Below, piece by piece: positions 46,916 through 57,980 of a stretch of DNA of 64,000 bases; positions within the stretch are counted from its first letter, which is position 1, and each line of letters starts with the position of its first letter. The position numbers and the translations under genes are program-made. This DNA comes from Topomyia yanbarensis. Taxonomy: Eukaryota > Arthropoda > Insecta > Diptera > Culicidae. The stretch is from contig NC_080672.1 in NCBI RefSeq assembly GCF_030247195.1, positions 403,637,037-403,701,036 on the forward strand. Direction: 5' to 3'. Below the pieces are notes generated by a model. The model was not told the origin of the DNA, made no database searches, and worked only from the letters and a program-made list of their open reading frames with translations.

Positions 46916-47540
46916 TGAATTTCACGTCATATTTAGGCTAGAGAAATTTATTTCTTTGATTTTCTTCGCGCTATGGAGACTTACTGACACCTGTGTGGTG
47001 ACGGAAACCTACCGTTGAATAATTTTGCTTTACATATAGGGACGAAAGTAACATTTGCTCATTTTATTACGAAACGTCTACTATCGAAACTCGTTTGTTG
47101 GTGTACAGGACAGTTACAGTGTTGGTGATACATACCTACTGACACTAGAAATTCGTACTGATTGGACCTTGAACATTCATAAGCTAATTTATGAGATCTG
47201 CCCTTTGTACCACCAAATTGGGGTTTCCTCGACGAAGGTCTTTCATTTCAACCTCGTAAAACTGTCGCAACAGAGAAACTGCCTCTTATAATAATTAAAA
47301 TTCAAGTTGTAATCTGCGCTATAAACGATTCCGAATCAATGAATAAACAAATATTGATCAATATTAAAATTAAGTGCTTTTTATTCTTGCGTGAATTATG
47401 TATGATATTCAAATATTCACCAATAATGGCACAGTTTGTTTGATTAGAAGTATAAAATCGCTTTACTAATTACCAGTAAAGCAAAGGAACAAAATCAATT
47501 ATACCCATCGTTACGAAAGACATTTAACAGTTGTGCGAAT
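46916..47540. other. AT-rich stretch, nothing recognised
   Basis: No coding or repeat feature is supported. Confidence 0.35.
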
Positions 47541-47564
47541 ATGGGTGGGGCCCGGAAGTAAAAT

Positions 47565-48235
47565 GTGAATACACTTCGGATCAACACCTTGCCGTGTCCT
47601 TCCGTCCTTCGGATTCTACCGTGTCCTTCCGTCTGTTCGCGACATAGAACGTTTATTGAAGTAGAAAATGATAGCCAGAATTACATGGTTCTATCATATA
47701 CAAAATGCTCAGTCTATCTTCTCATCTCTCGCAGATCAGAAGCAAAAATATCGCACAGCAATAAATACCAGTCGGAAAGCAATCGTTTTTACTTACCACG
47801 GTTTGTTTATCCACACAAACAGTACAGTATCGTTAGACCTACAGTGCAGGAGGTGAAAAAGTTAGTAAAAGTGAATCTCACAATCTCGAGCAAATTATCA
47901 ACATACAACTGCTACACCAGAAACGGTATTTTGATAAGGTTCAGAAGTTTAGTCCATTCATCGCGGAAAACAACATGCAATACGATGTCGAAACCCTAGA
48001 TCCCCGTGTATATCGAAGTTGATAAGGTGGACGTTCGTGTACATGACCTGGCAAAGCAAAATAACTCAGAATTCATTAAACAATTTATGTGGAAATACGG
48101 CACGGGGGAGTCTGCTACGAATGACACTTGGAGAAACTTTCTACCCGGTATTCCCAACGTCGTTCGTGGTGTTAGAATGCGGGAGACTAAACCCATACCG
48201 TCTTGTATCTATTTAAATATTCAAATTCTTATACT
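47565..48235 (+). pseudogene. LINE ORF1 remnant, copy 1 (LOA-type gag-like)
   Basis: After a TAG at 47997-47999 the frame reads IPVYIEVDKVDVRVHDL, FMWKYG, TWRNFLPGIPNVVRGVRMRETKPIPS. The order of a short beta-rich domain, F(M)xxYG and W(R)xxFPGIxNxVRxxRMRxTKPIPSY is that of ORF1 proteins from mosquito LINEs. The upstream region (CAGTCTATCTTCTCATCTC, GCAGATCAGAAGCAAAAAT) matches the region upstream of copy 2 at 54.2 kb, showing that both are pieces of one element family. Confidence 0.55.
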
Positions 48236-48574
48236 GCACCTAATTTTTTATGAGATTGATACCTTTTATATCGCAGAACTTACGAATCAAAAATATAGCA
48301 TACTGCTTTTCCTAGCTCACATGAATTTCTAGATTCTTGAAACACTGGTAAACCAGTAGACCAGTAATTTTTAGTAAGTTTCCCGCTGTACTGTGTACTA
48401 GAGTTTCAAGAAAAAAATAAACCCTGTCGGCCCACCCCTGGGTCGATTCCAAGTTCAGGAGTACCTGCTTCAAAATTGAAGCAAATAGGACAAGGCTAGC
48501 TACCGGACCAATGTGCATGATGTTTGTATGGGATTCTTCGACATTTTACATAGAGAAAACCCTTTCATTGCTAG
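48236..48574. other. unassigned stretch between LINE remnant and retroposon copy E
   Basis: No feature is supported. Confidence 0.3.
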
Positions 48575-50042
48575 GTGGCACTGTATGCATCCGGTTATCA
48601 CTGCAAGTCACATCGGGTCAAAAGCCAATACCCTCGGTTCTAGCAGCTTACTAGATGCCTTAAAAAATCAGATCAATTAAAAAAAATCGTTCATATTTAC
48701 TAAACAACACGTTATATGGCGACATGACTGGGAATTTTAGAGATATGAGGGAAATCACTGTCTTTTAGTATCTACCGTATACTGAAAATTAAGTATCAAA
48801 TCCATGCGATATTTCAAGAACACACGCGAATTCGCGAATAGTTATACGGTCATAAAATCGATTCATACTCGCGAAATTATATGCACACTAGCACACGCGC
48901 CATACAAACGCCCTTCGCGATCAAACACGTTAACATACAAACGCTCGAGTCCTCCGCAATCATCCATGAACACTAAAGCCCGCGATTTCGCAAACTTGAA
49001 AAAACCCCTGTGATTAAGTGAACATTTTAGCACTTCTAAAATTCGAACGCAGTATTAAGCGAGAACCTACAAACGGCCGTGTTCGTGCGATCACGGATCG
49101 GTCACGTCCGGATGTCCCTTCCCTCGATCATAGCAACCTAGGTCCATGTTTGCAATTGAACCCATAAAAACGATGTTTATATCCACTAGACAACCTAGTG
49201 ATATGGGGAAACTTACTTTCTTGTAACATCGGAACTGCACGCCTTGAAAATCGAATATTAGAAACGCACGAGAATATGCGAATGACCACACGCTTATGAA
49301 ATCGAATTAAGACACGCGAAGTTTCATATGCGCTATCACATGCGACATACAAGCGCCCACGCGATCGAATGCGTTAACATACCAACGCTCGAGCCTTCGC
49401 GATCATCTACGCCCGTGAACGTTTTAGCACGTATGACTTGACAAACGAAGTCTCAAGCATTAACCTTCAAACGCCCGTGTGCCGCGCGCAGTCACGTCCA
49501 AAAGTCCCTACTTTCGGCTCTGGCAGCCTAGATTCATGCCTTCAGTTGGACCAATAAAAATGATGATGATTTCCACTAGATAAAATTCCATGGCGACATG
49601 ACGAAAACCTAGTGATATGGGGGAAATCACCACCTTCTAGTATCAGAACCGTACATTGAAAATTAAGTATCAGATTCACGGTCAGCGTGATAATTCAAGA
49701 ACACATGCGAATATGCGAGTGGCCACATTGTTATAAAATTGGATTCATACTCGTGAAGTTACATACACACTAGCGTACGCGATAAACAAACGCCCACGCG
49801 ATCGAACACTTTAACATACAAACGCTCGAGCTGGTCGCGATGATACACGCAATCGTGAATTTCCTACGCGCGCACTTCTAAACCATACATTCAATATATC
49901 ATTCAGAATCACGGCCCGCTGCGATTTACCTTAAGCAGTGTTTAGTGGGTGATATTTTCTGTCTTGTCTGAAATGTGAGTCAATGATTCTGACAGGGAGC
50001 CGAGAACTCAGCTTTACAGCTACAGTAGGATAACTCTAAAAA
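48575..50042 (+). mobile_element. CpG-rich retroposon family, copy E (5' truncated)
   Basis: It begins in mid-monomer (ACCCTCGGTTCTAGCAGC), has further monomers with the AGGTCCAT or AGATTCAT landmark at 49140 and 49530, and ends with the 3' module (TCAGAATCACGGCCCGCTGC, GTCAATGATTCTGACAGGG, AGTAGGATAACTCT) and eight A. It is more diverged than copies B and C. Confidence 0.7.
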
Positions 50043-50105
50043 AAAGTTATATGTATCATTGATGACACAACCATCGCACATACTTCTTATTGGCCGAAGA
50101 GTAAG

Positions 50106-50140
50106 GTATGTAATGATGTAATGTAATGTAATGATGTAAG
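50106..50140 (+). repeat. TAATG microsatellite
   Basis: Repeats of ATGTAATG and GATGTAATG run for about 35 bases. Confidence 0.8.
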
Positions 50141-50334
50141 GCCAACTTTCTATGATGTTCTCGGTTACACATTCTAAGTCAATTTGTCACTTGGTTACAC
50201 AAATATATTGAGGATAATCTTCTCAGTAATTGGTTTGTTTTTCGAAAAAAAAATCTGCTCTAATTTTTTTCCGCAATTACCAAATATTTATTAGAAGAGA
50301 TGTTCGACTACTTAAACAAAGTTTTAATGTGTGT

Positions 50335-51008
50335 TTAAGGGGTTACATACCTTTTCAAAAAATCGATTTTTTTTATTACTTTATCTGAACTCCTTCAGAA
50401 TATTTTCCCAAATTTTTATAGAGATCCGAGAAATAGATCGAAAGTTACAGCGGTTCCAAGCGCGCTTTGTTTACCAAGAGCAGATTATCTCGAAATGTCG
50501 TTTTTCCAAAAATGGTTTTTCCGTGATCACGATTGCCGAAAAACCAATCAACCGACTTTAATTTTTCTCGTGCCGTAACGATTTATTTTTTAATCATAAT
50601 TTTTTTTGGAGATGAGAATTTTTTAATACAATTGTAAGAGCTTTAAACGCGATTTTTTAGGAAAAACGTTCCCGAATGCAGGAAAAATTACTATTCATTC
50701 AACTAATCGTTAAGGTACGAGGAATACTCATATACTAGTGGAATTTTTTGAGTTTTGGAATTTTAGTTAATCTATTGGTCTTCAATCGTGATTACCACAA
50801 ACCTCTTAAATAAAAAATGGTTTCTTAGAAATAGCTATAATTTCGCCAATTATTGATATATTTTTATAAACTTATGCTTGTTTATTTCACTGAAAAATGT
50901 ACTACCAAAATACTATAAGTTTGATGTAATGAAATGATTGCTTTATGCCTTTATGTAAATTCAAACTTTCATGACATTTTTCGTACAAAAAGGTATGTAA
51001 CCCCTTAA
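50335..51008. mobile_element. 674-bp TTAA-flanked MITE (piggyBac-like)
   Basis: The left end TTAAGGGGTTACATACCTTT matches the right end AAAGGTATGTAACCCCTTAA in inverted orientation over 20 bases including TTAA. The interior is AT-rich and non-coding, with an imperfect internal symmetry. TTAA targets are characteristic of piggyBac-type transposases. Confidence 0.8.
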
Positions 51009-51454
51009 TTACAGGTTTGTTTTACCAAGATTTTGGAAACTGTTTCAATTAAAGTTGTTGCACCTATGGATAGCGAAGACGTAACGTTCTTTTGAAAATG
51101 AGAGGATCAGAGCGCACTTCCGAACGTTCTCGAGTAGTGTTTATTGAAAAGATAGAAGAGCTGCTCTTGCGTCGACTTCAAATGATTGATTTTTTCCCTT
51201 TCTTTTCTCCGTGATTTCTGATCATCTCTTCATTACGAACAAAAATAAAACAAAATACTATCACATAATGAAAATGTAAAATCGAAATAATATCCCAACT
51301 TATTGACTAATAAATTCAACTAGTTACAAAATTTTAGTCGCTCTCCGTATTTGCCCATTTATGTTTGTTTGCTGTATCATCACACGTCGTTCGTTTGCAC
51401 ACGTTTTGCAAATGTTTGTTCCATTTTTATAGGGTATAATATGACCAAAAACAA

Positions 51455-51640
51455 CGCAAAATTTAAACTAGTTTCATTAAGATCGGTTCAGCCGTTGCTG
51501 AGATAATTACATGATACTAGTGTACATAAATTCAGACACACACACATACAGGCATTGTCTCAACTTGTCGAGCTGAGTCGATTGGTATATGAGACCCGAC
51601 CCTCCGGGCCGCGGGAAAAGTTTTCAAAGATTGAGCGAAT
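51455..51640 (-). repeat. dispersed repeat with CTGAGTCGATTGGTATATGAG block
   Basis: GATCGGTTCAGCCGTTGCTGAG, a short CA run, CGAGCTGAGTCGATTGGTAT and CCCTCCGGGCC occur in this order. The same modules appear at 22375-22516 and, on the other strand, at the starts of the 37305 and 38237 units. Confidence 0.65.
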
Positions 51641-54215
51641 CCTATACTTTTTTTTGTAAGAAATGTAAAAAATTGACAAAAAAATTTAAAAATAAATCTG
51701 TCACAGGAGTATGTTTACTGAATCATTAAAAAGAAAATTTAACCGGACCAATACTTATAAGAAAAGTCTTAATCGGCAGTTTCATCATCAACGTAAATCA
51801 ATGACGGTTCAAGGTAGCAATTTTTTGTGGTCTTTAAAAATAAAATTGGAAAGTCAAAACATGTAGCTTCCAAATAAAAAAAAATTAAAGTTCAAAATCT
51901 ATGCAGTAGATACTCTTCAATTTGTTCCTTGAAAATCTGATCAATTTCAGGCCTCGAGCATAGAGGACTTCTATAAGGTTTACTCACATCGAGGTTTTTC
52001 TAGGGTAAGAATTCTCCTTGTTATGTGCAAAATTGTCGGAATAATGTTTTCAATATTAGAGATGATGGTGAATTATAAGATGGGATGGGTTTAAAGTAGT
52101 AGAATTATTCATAGACGTTGTATATGTTTTACAGGGATCACATCTAACATATCTCCTCCTGGCGCAACAACTATACATCAACGTCGAGATTGGCTGCTCC
52201 ATTCCTGAAAGGCATGTCATGTAAAGCTATTGAGAACTCGGAAGATGAATTGTTATTCTACCTTTCAAGGAAAAAAGAAGCCAAAAAACCAAACATATGG
52301 TAATGATGAAACTGGATACCATCCAAGGTCATTGCTGATGTGCGATTGTTGTGTTTTGCCTGGCTGCATTAACGTTTCCACATTTGAGCGAAAAAACACC
52401 AAAACAACAGCAAATGCTCGTGAAGCCAACGTGGAAAAAGGTCGACGGGAACAAGCCAACAGGAGGAAATGCGGTTACGAACAAAAAAATTTCGCCAGAG
52501 CTTTATTTATAACGGTTCAGTCCTACTCACGATGAACGGAATATGTAGTGAAATGAACGACGCGACTTGTGGGAGAAAGTCAGACGAAGGAATCGATACC
52601 AGAATGAAAATAACTAGTAGCCATCGATAGCATTTTTTCAGGTTGGAGTCATAATGCAATTTTATTTTACTATCGCCGGTATGGCTGTTTCTGCAAAATG
52701 ACTACCGACAAAGCCCGATACAGCCTAGACGCTTTGGATGCGGAAACACAAATGATCTGATTATATTACTATAACCGCTAAAAAACTCTTTATGTAATGA
52801 TAACAAAACTGCTGTTCAAATTGCCAATCTGTACGTACGGAACGTTTCTACAGGTAAACTACTTCTTCAAATTTCACTTAACGATGAGCGGTTCTCGTCG
52901 ATATCATCATCAGTCTAGAAGGCGTATAAACAAACAAACGAAAAGTTCCAGAAGGTCAAATGTGTGTATAGCGAAACTTTTTGTTTTCCGTGCGTAGTGA
53001 AAACTTTTGTTCGCCGTTCGCTGCAAAGCAATAAACTAGAACCGGACCACATCAGAATAGGAAACACATTGTTCGATGTGGTAATGCACCGATTCAGTGC
53101 ATGGCGAAGCTATTTTTCGCCATTATAAATTTTCCAGAACCGGTTTTGTTTTCGCAGTTTTGTTTACGAATTTAGCTATAGATTCTGTTTAAAACACCGT
53201 CATGTGACTTTCAAAGAACGCCAGTGATTTTCGTCAATCGGTGAATGCAAGTCGCTTGCTGGTGAGCAAAAAGTTGACGCCATCCCGAAAAAATGCACAG
53301 AATTACGCAGTACACAGCTTGTTACCATGGCCCGCTGCAGAAATTGCATTTACCTGAAACAGATAAAAAATAATTCGCACCTGGCTAATGATTACTAGCT
53401 TGAAGCAGTTTGACTGAAATTGGTGAGAAAGAATCGCGCATAACAAATGGAAGTAGGCGAAACGAAATTGAAACTTGCAAAATACACGAAAAAAGCCCGG
53501 CCGACAAAAAAAAAACATTGCAGAAAATGTGCACACGGTCGGCGGCTTGAATGGGCTTGGTAGACTGCGTGAAAGGCCACAGCTAAGCTAAAACAAATTG
53601 AAATGAGGAAAATATTTGTAAAACACATATAGCTGAAACCTCGCTAACAAAACAAAACAAAAAATGGGCGCTAAACGCTTCGTTAAGCAAACAAAAAAGT
53701 TTATCAATTCGATTCAACTATACAGTTTGTGATTGAGCACGGATGCCATAAGTGCCGAATTGGAAGTGAATCGCATTGCGAGCCTAACCGGATTGATCCA
53801 ATCCGGCAGTTAGATGCTAAAAAAAGTCGACCGCACACCTTGCATCCATAATAATAGTTTCGCGCTAGCTGCCGGGGGGCCGTTCTTTTTTTTTTTTTTA
53901 TTTCACAACGCGCTATCAGAGGTAAATGAGATTTGGAGAAATGGAGCAGATCGTGCAGGTGGTGCGATTTTTATTAACCATGGTGAGCTAATGATTGTTC
54001 GGTCAATTTACATGATTACCTGGCGTGTGATCATGCGCAATTCTGCGTTGCTGGTTGGGGCTAGCACTGGTAATTTGCAATTAATATATACACACTCAAT
54101 ATTGTTCTACCTAATCTCAGCTTTTTAGCAACTTTTACCAAGTTTTACGCAGCCGAGTCAATATTCCATCACGTTGGGTTTAAAAAATCACATCTTGTCA
54201 GTGTCATTATTGTCA
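51641..54215. other. intergenic stretch, no gene recognised
   Basis: The longest frame (52230-52535, 101 residues, Lys/Arg-rich with CDCCVLPGC) has no recognisable family and no splice or context support. A T run is at 53886-53900. Nothing else stands out. Confidence 0.35.
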
Positions 54216-54219
54216 GCCC

Positions 54220-55206
54220 AAAATACAAAAATCGGTAAATCAGTCTACTTTCTCATCTCGATTAGATCAGAAGATAAAATCGCGCTTCTTGTTAGCAGTT
54301 TAGTGTAGAATAAGAACAAACCGTTTCTGCCTACAGTGTACTTCCTTTATTTACCAGGCCATTATAAGCAAGCAAAGCTATCGAATACCAACCGACGTCC
54401 CAAGCCGGTGTGAACACAAAAGCACCGCCACTTCCATCATTGCGTTACCGTTCGTCTGTTTTATGATGAGAAAAGGTTATCGGCAAAATGTGAACAGTCT
54501 TCGGTATAATACAGTTTCCGTTCTATTGTTCGCAAAGTGGAACATTTATTTAAGGTGCAAATGCAGCTTAAACTTACGTAAGTTGTCATCATTCAATTTT
54601 ACCACACACGTAATGCAATACTAATAACGTTCAAAACCATGGCCAAGACATAAAGTTTGGCTATGGATAACAACATGCAGCATGAGGATGAGCATTGCAA
54701 TGTTAAAATCAAGATACCAGTTTATATGGACAATAATAAGATTGGTGTGCTTTTGCACGATCTGCCCTCTGGTACGAACAATCAGTTAATTACCACCATC
54801 ATGTCGGAATACGGAGCAGTGATATTTATTGAAGTCTGGAGGAAAATTTTCACTGATATTTCTAATAGTATTCGTGTCAGAAGAACACGAGTCATGAAAC
54901 CTATTACGTCATACCTGAAATAGAAGACTACCAAATCTCAAATCACGCTGTGTACATATGAAGGACAAACCTTTACATGTCACCGACTATTGTGATTTGT
55001 CTCCAACTTCCAATGCAACAACCATTATCACCGACAATAATGTAAATGACAAAAAAAAACACGGATACACGATCGTGACTCGTAGATCCCACAAACAATT
55101 AAACCCAGTTAATCGTGAAAATCTATTCAACATCAACAGCGATGCAAAAATTCACAAACGGGAAATTTTTTTGGGCAAGAGCAAAAACATTTTTTTTTGT
55201 GCATAA
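54220..55206 (+). pseudogene. LINE ORF1 remnant, copy 2 (LOA-type gag-like)
   Basis: The frame at 54657-54923 reads KIPVYMDNNKIGVLLHDLPSG, SEYGAVIFIEVWRKIF and SIRVRRTRVMKPITSYL, colinear with copy 1 at 48.0 kb. Just after its stop another frame gives TYEGQTFTCH, the beginning of the zinc-knuckle region expected next. A further open stretch (54958-55206) is Lys/Asn-rich. Frame changes show that it is dead. Confidence 0.55.
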
Positions 55207-56334
55207 GGATACTATATCTAACATAAAAGTTTGGTTTTTAGTGTTTCGGATTCTCCTCGTCAGTAACTAACACCAACTAAATACTAGTTAGATAAGTTTG
55301 GGTCTCATCTCAAAAGACGGGGAAATATTTCTCATCACCAAACATGAACTTCTGCGCTTACTATCGAGACATCACTCGGTACTGTGTGACTTTTTGAATT
55401 TTAGTGTCCAACTGGCGCCAATTTTGTACTGGTTTGGACTTATCTAACTAGCAGTAAGTTGGTGTTAGTTACTGACGAGAAGAATCCGTAAAAACCAAAC
55501 TTTTGTCAATAGCTCGCACAAAAGCGATAAACCGAGAGAAAGCGGACTAAGTGACGGCAGGCGATACAGATAGAGGATCTCCTACAAGAAAGAAGATCTT
55601 TACGCGAAGTAGCAAACCACGTACACATGATGTAATGTATATATGATTAAGTTCGATTTATATGGTTTATTTATCCATTGTAAATATTTACAGATCCACA
55701 GCTCACTTTAGCTAACGCATTGAGCTGTGTCAAATAAATCAAATTTAAAAAATAATTAGCAAAATCGGGTCATCATTGCAGTTAGGTTTGCCACCTTTCC
55801 GGGACCAAAAGTTCACCTTTTTGTGGCGATCTCCAGGCCTCCGAGTTTTCGTCGAATCAGGCGTCTCGATGGGTTTTGAGCACCGAATTTATTTTTTTCG
55901 ATGTATTCAAAAAGTGTAAGTAAGGCCTTTTCCATTATTTTGGCTCCGGTTTTATATACTTCACTTTTGCATTGATTTTTTCTTAAAACTAGGTGTTAAT
56001 ACTTATATTAATTTTTTTTAATATTTTGGAACGAAGGGGAACAATTTTAGCACTAGCTTAAACTGGGAGTACAGATAGATAGATGAGACTCAGCTCGGCG
56101 ATTATTTAATTATGAAATTTGCGTTACCACTTCGTCTCATCAGAATCCGACACTAACTAACGAAAACACTATTTGTGTTTCTGAGCAAGCCCCTTAGGCA
56201 TGTGCGTGTAAGAAAAGGAGTTCCGATTAAGCCGATGAGAGTTGATGACATCGAAACTAGGTTTGGCTTAGTTAGTGTTTTCGTTTCTGGAACTTGCGTC
56301 AATCCGGCGCTAGTTTGGTCGTGCCACTATGTTT
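55207..56334. other. intergenic stretch with inverted GTTAGTGTT/AACACTAAC words
   Basis: Segments near 55265-55300 (AACACCAACTAAATACTAG) and 55445-55475 (CTAGCAGTAAGTTGGTGTTAG) are inverted copies, so a decayed inverted-repeat element of about 250 bases may span 55240-55505. There is no gene. Confidence 0.4.
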
Positions 56335-56475
56335 GTGTCGGATCCTGATAAGACGAAGTCGAAACGCAAATTCAATAACTAATTTAGTTAAAGGTTTTGT
56401 GTCCTTCACGCGCAAACATGTTTTTAAACAATTTACTCTTTAGTGGAGAAAAAATAGCTTTTGCCTAAATATTTT
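56335..56475. repeat. short dispersed repeat, copy related to 19530-19700
   Basis: TGTCGGATCCTGATAAGACG, CGAAACGCAAATTCAATAAC, TTCACGCGCAAAC and ACAATTTACTC align with the 19.5-kb, 27.2-kb and 31.4-kb copies. Confidence 0.55.
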
Positions 56476-56564
56476 AATTTAATCTCAGTTAACGAGTCAA
56501 CGTGGAAAATTACCATATTCATTTGAAAGTAATTGAAGCTTTTTATATTTACCTGTAACAGAAT

Positions 56565-57980
56565 GTTGCATTAAGATGCTGGCTGCATTACGACTCGTTA
56601 GTTATGTATCGAGAAGGCTGGGAGGGCTTATTGGAACTGCCCCAACAAAAGTTCAGCTAATTGTTAGTATTTTAATACTTGTACGATACTCTGTATGTTC
56701 TTTTGTTTCATGTGCTGTTTGTTTTTGTCTTTTTTACCTTTCATATAAAGTTTTTGTCGCTCGATGCATGATTTTCCCAATATCTAATGTCTTTCTCTAA
56801 TTATATTCTGGTATACGAGTCGATGGGCTCTAACTTTTACTGAATTAATATCTACTTAATGTATTGTTTCTTCCATCGCTGCTTCTTTCACGGCGACGCT
56901 CAAAAGTACACGGGAATATGCAAACGATTATAGAAACGGTTATAGAAACGCACTAGTACTCGCATATAAAAACGCTCCGATGAACAATGCTGGCGCTTAC
57001 AAATTTATAAACGAAATTTCAAAGTGCGATTATAGAAACGCACGTTCCAGCGATCATGAATCCGTCAAACCCGGAAGCCCCTAGTGTCGGTCCTAGCAGC
57101 CTAGGTCCATGCCTTCAGTAGGACCATTCCCAATAAAAGAATTCGTTCCTATATACTAGACAACAAGTTTTAGGGAAGCATGACCGGGAATTGTAGTGAT
57201 ATGAGGAAACCCACTCTCTTCTAGCATCTGAACCGTATCCTCAAAATTTGCATCAGATTTACAACTTGCGCGATCATTCAAGAACCCTTGCGAATATGCG
57301 AATGGGCACACGGTTGTACAATCAAAATTTTTCACGCGAAGTTATGTACACGCGATATAAAAACGCTCACACGATCAAACACATTAACATACAAACGCTC
57401 GAGCCTTTCGCGATCACCCTTGAAAACCCAAGCCCGCGGTCTTGAAAAGGCCTCGGTGATTAAGAGAACGTTTAAACACTTATAAATTTGTAAATGCGGT
57501 CTCAAGCGCGAACATATAAACGCTCGTTTCCACGCGTCCATGAATGAAATCTCTCAAGTAACGCCGATTGTTGATTAGCAGTTTAGAGATCGTAATTCGT
57601 TGCATAAAGTATATAGCAACGCATACTGGGCTGATTTAGCAATCAAAAAAGCGCACATGTAAAAGCTTACGCATATGCAACTAGTCGCAATAGTTGCTTG
57701 TTGTAAGTGCTATTTGGGTTACGTCCCTCTATCTGAGCCGTGCACTCAATATCACAATCAGCATTACGGCCCGCTACAATTGATTTTAAGCAATGTTGTA
57801 GTGGGTGACGGCTCTCGTCTGCAATTGTAGTGAGTGATTCTGACAGAGAGCACTATTCTCATAGTCACGTCGCCTAGTGACTAGAAGAAAATTTGCTTCT
57901 AGTCACTAGGTGACGTGACTGTGAGAACAGAGCCCAGAGAGCCCTTCAGAGAACCAGCTTCAGTTGGATCACTTATAAAA
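56565..57980 (+). mobile_element. CpG-rich retroposon family, copy F
   Basis: A decayed 5' module (TTAAGATGCTGGCTGCATTAC, GAGAAGGCTGGGAGGGCTTA) is followed by an AT-rich spacer, monomers from about 56900 with the AGGTCCATGCC landmark at 57113, and the 3' module at 57745-57970. The module is split by the hairpin insertion at 57852-57934. The tail is short (AAAAAA). Confidence 0.65.
57852..57934. mobile_element. 83-bp hairpin MITE with 8-bp target duplication
   Basis: The left half (TTCTCATAGTCACGTCGCC, TAGTGACTAGAAG) and the right half (CTTCTAGTCACTAGGTGACG, TGACTGTGAGAA) form a stem of about 32 bases with an 8-base loop. CAGAGAGC flanks it at 57844-57851 and 57935-57942. Copies B and C of the host module lack the insert, giving empty sites. 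Confidence 0.8.

Noticed and set aside
52230..52535. 101-codon frame with a CDCC-C word as a zinc-finger gene
   Set aside because: The cysteines do not form a known spacing with paired ligands, and no neighbouring exon is visible.
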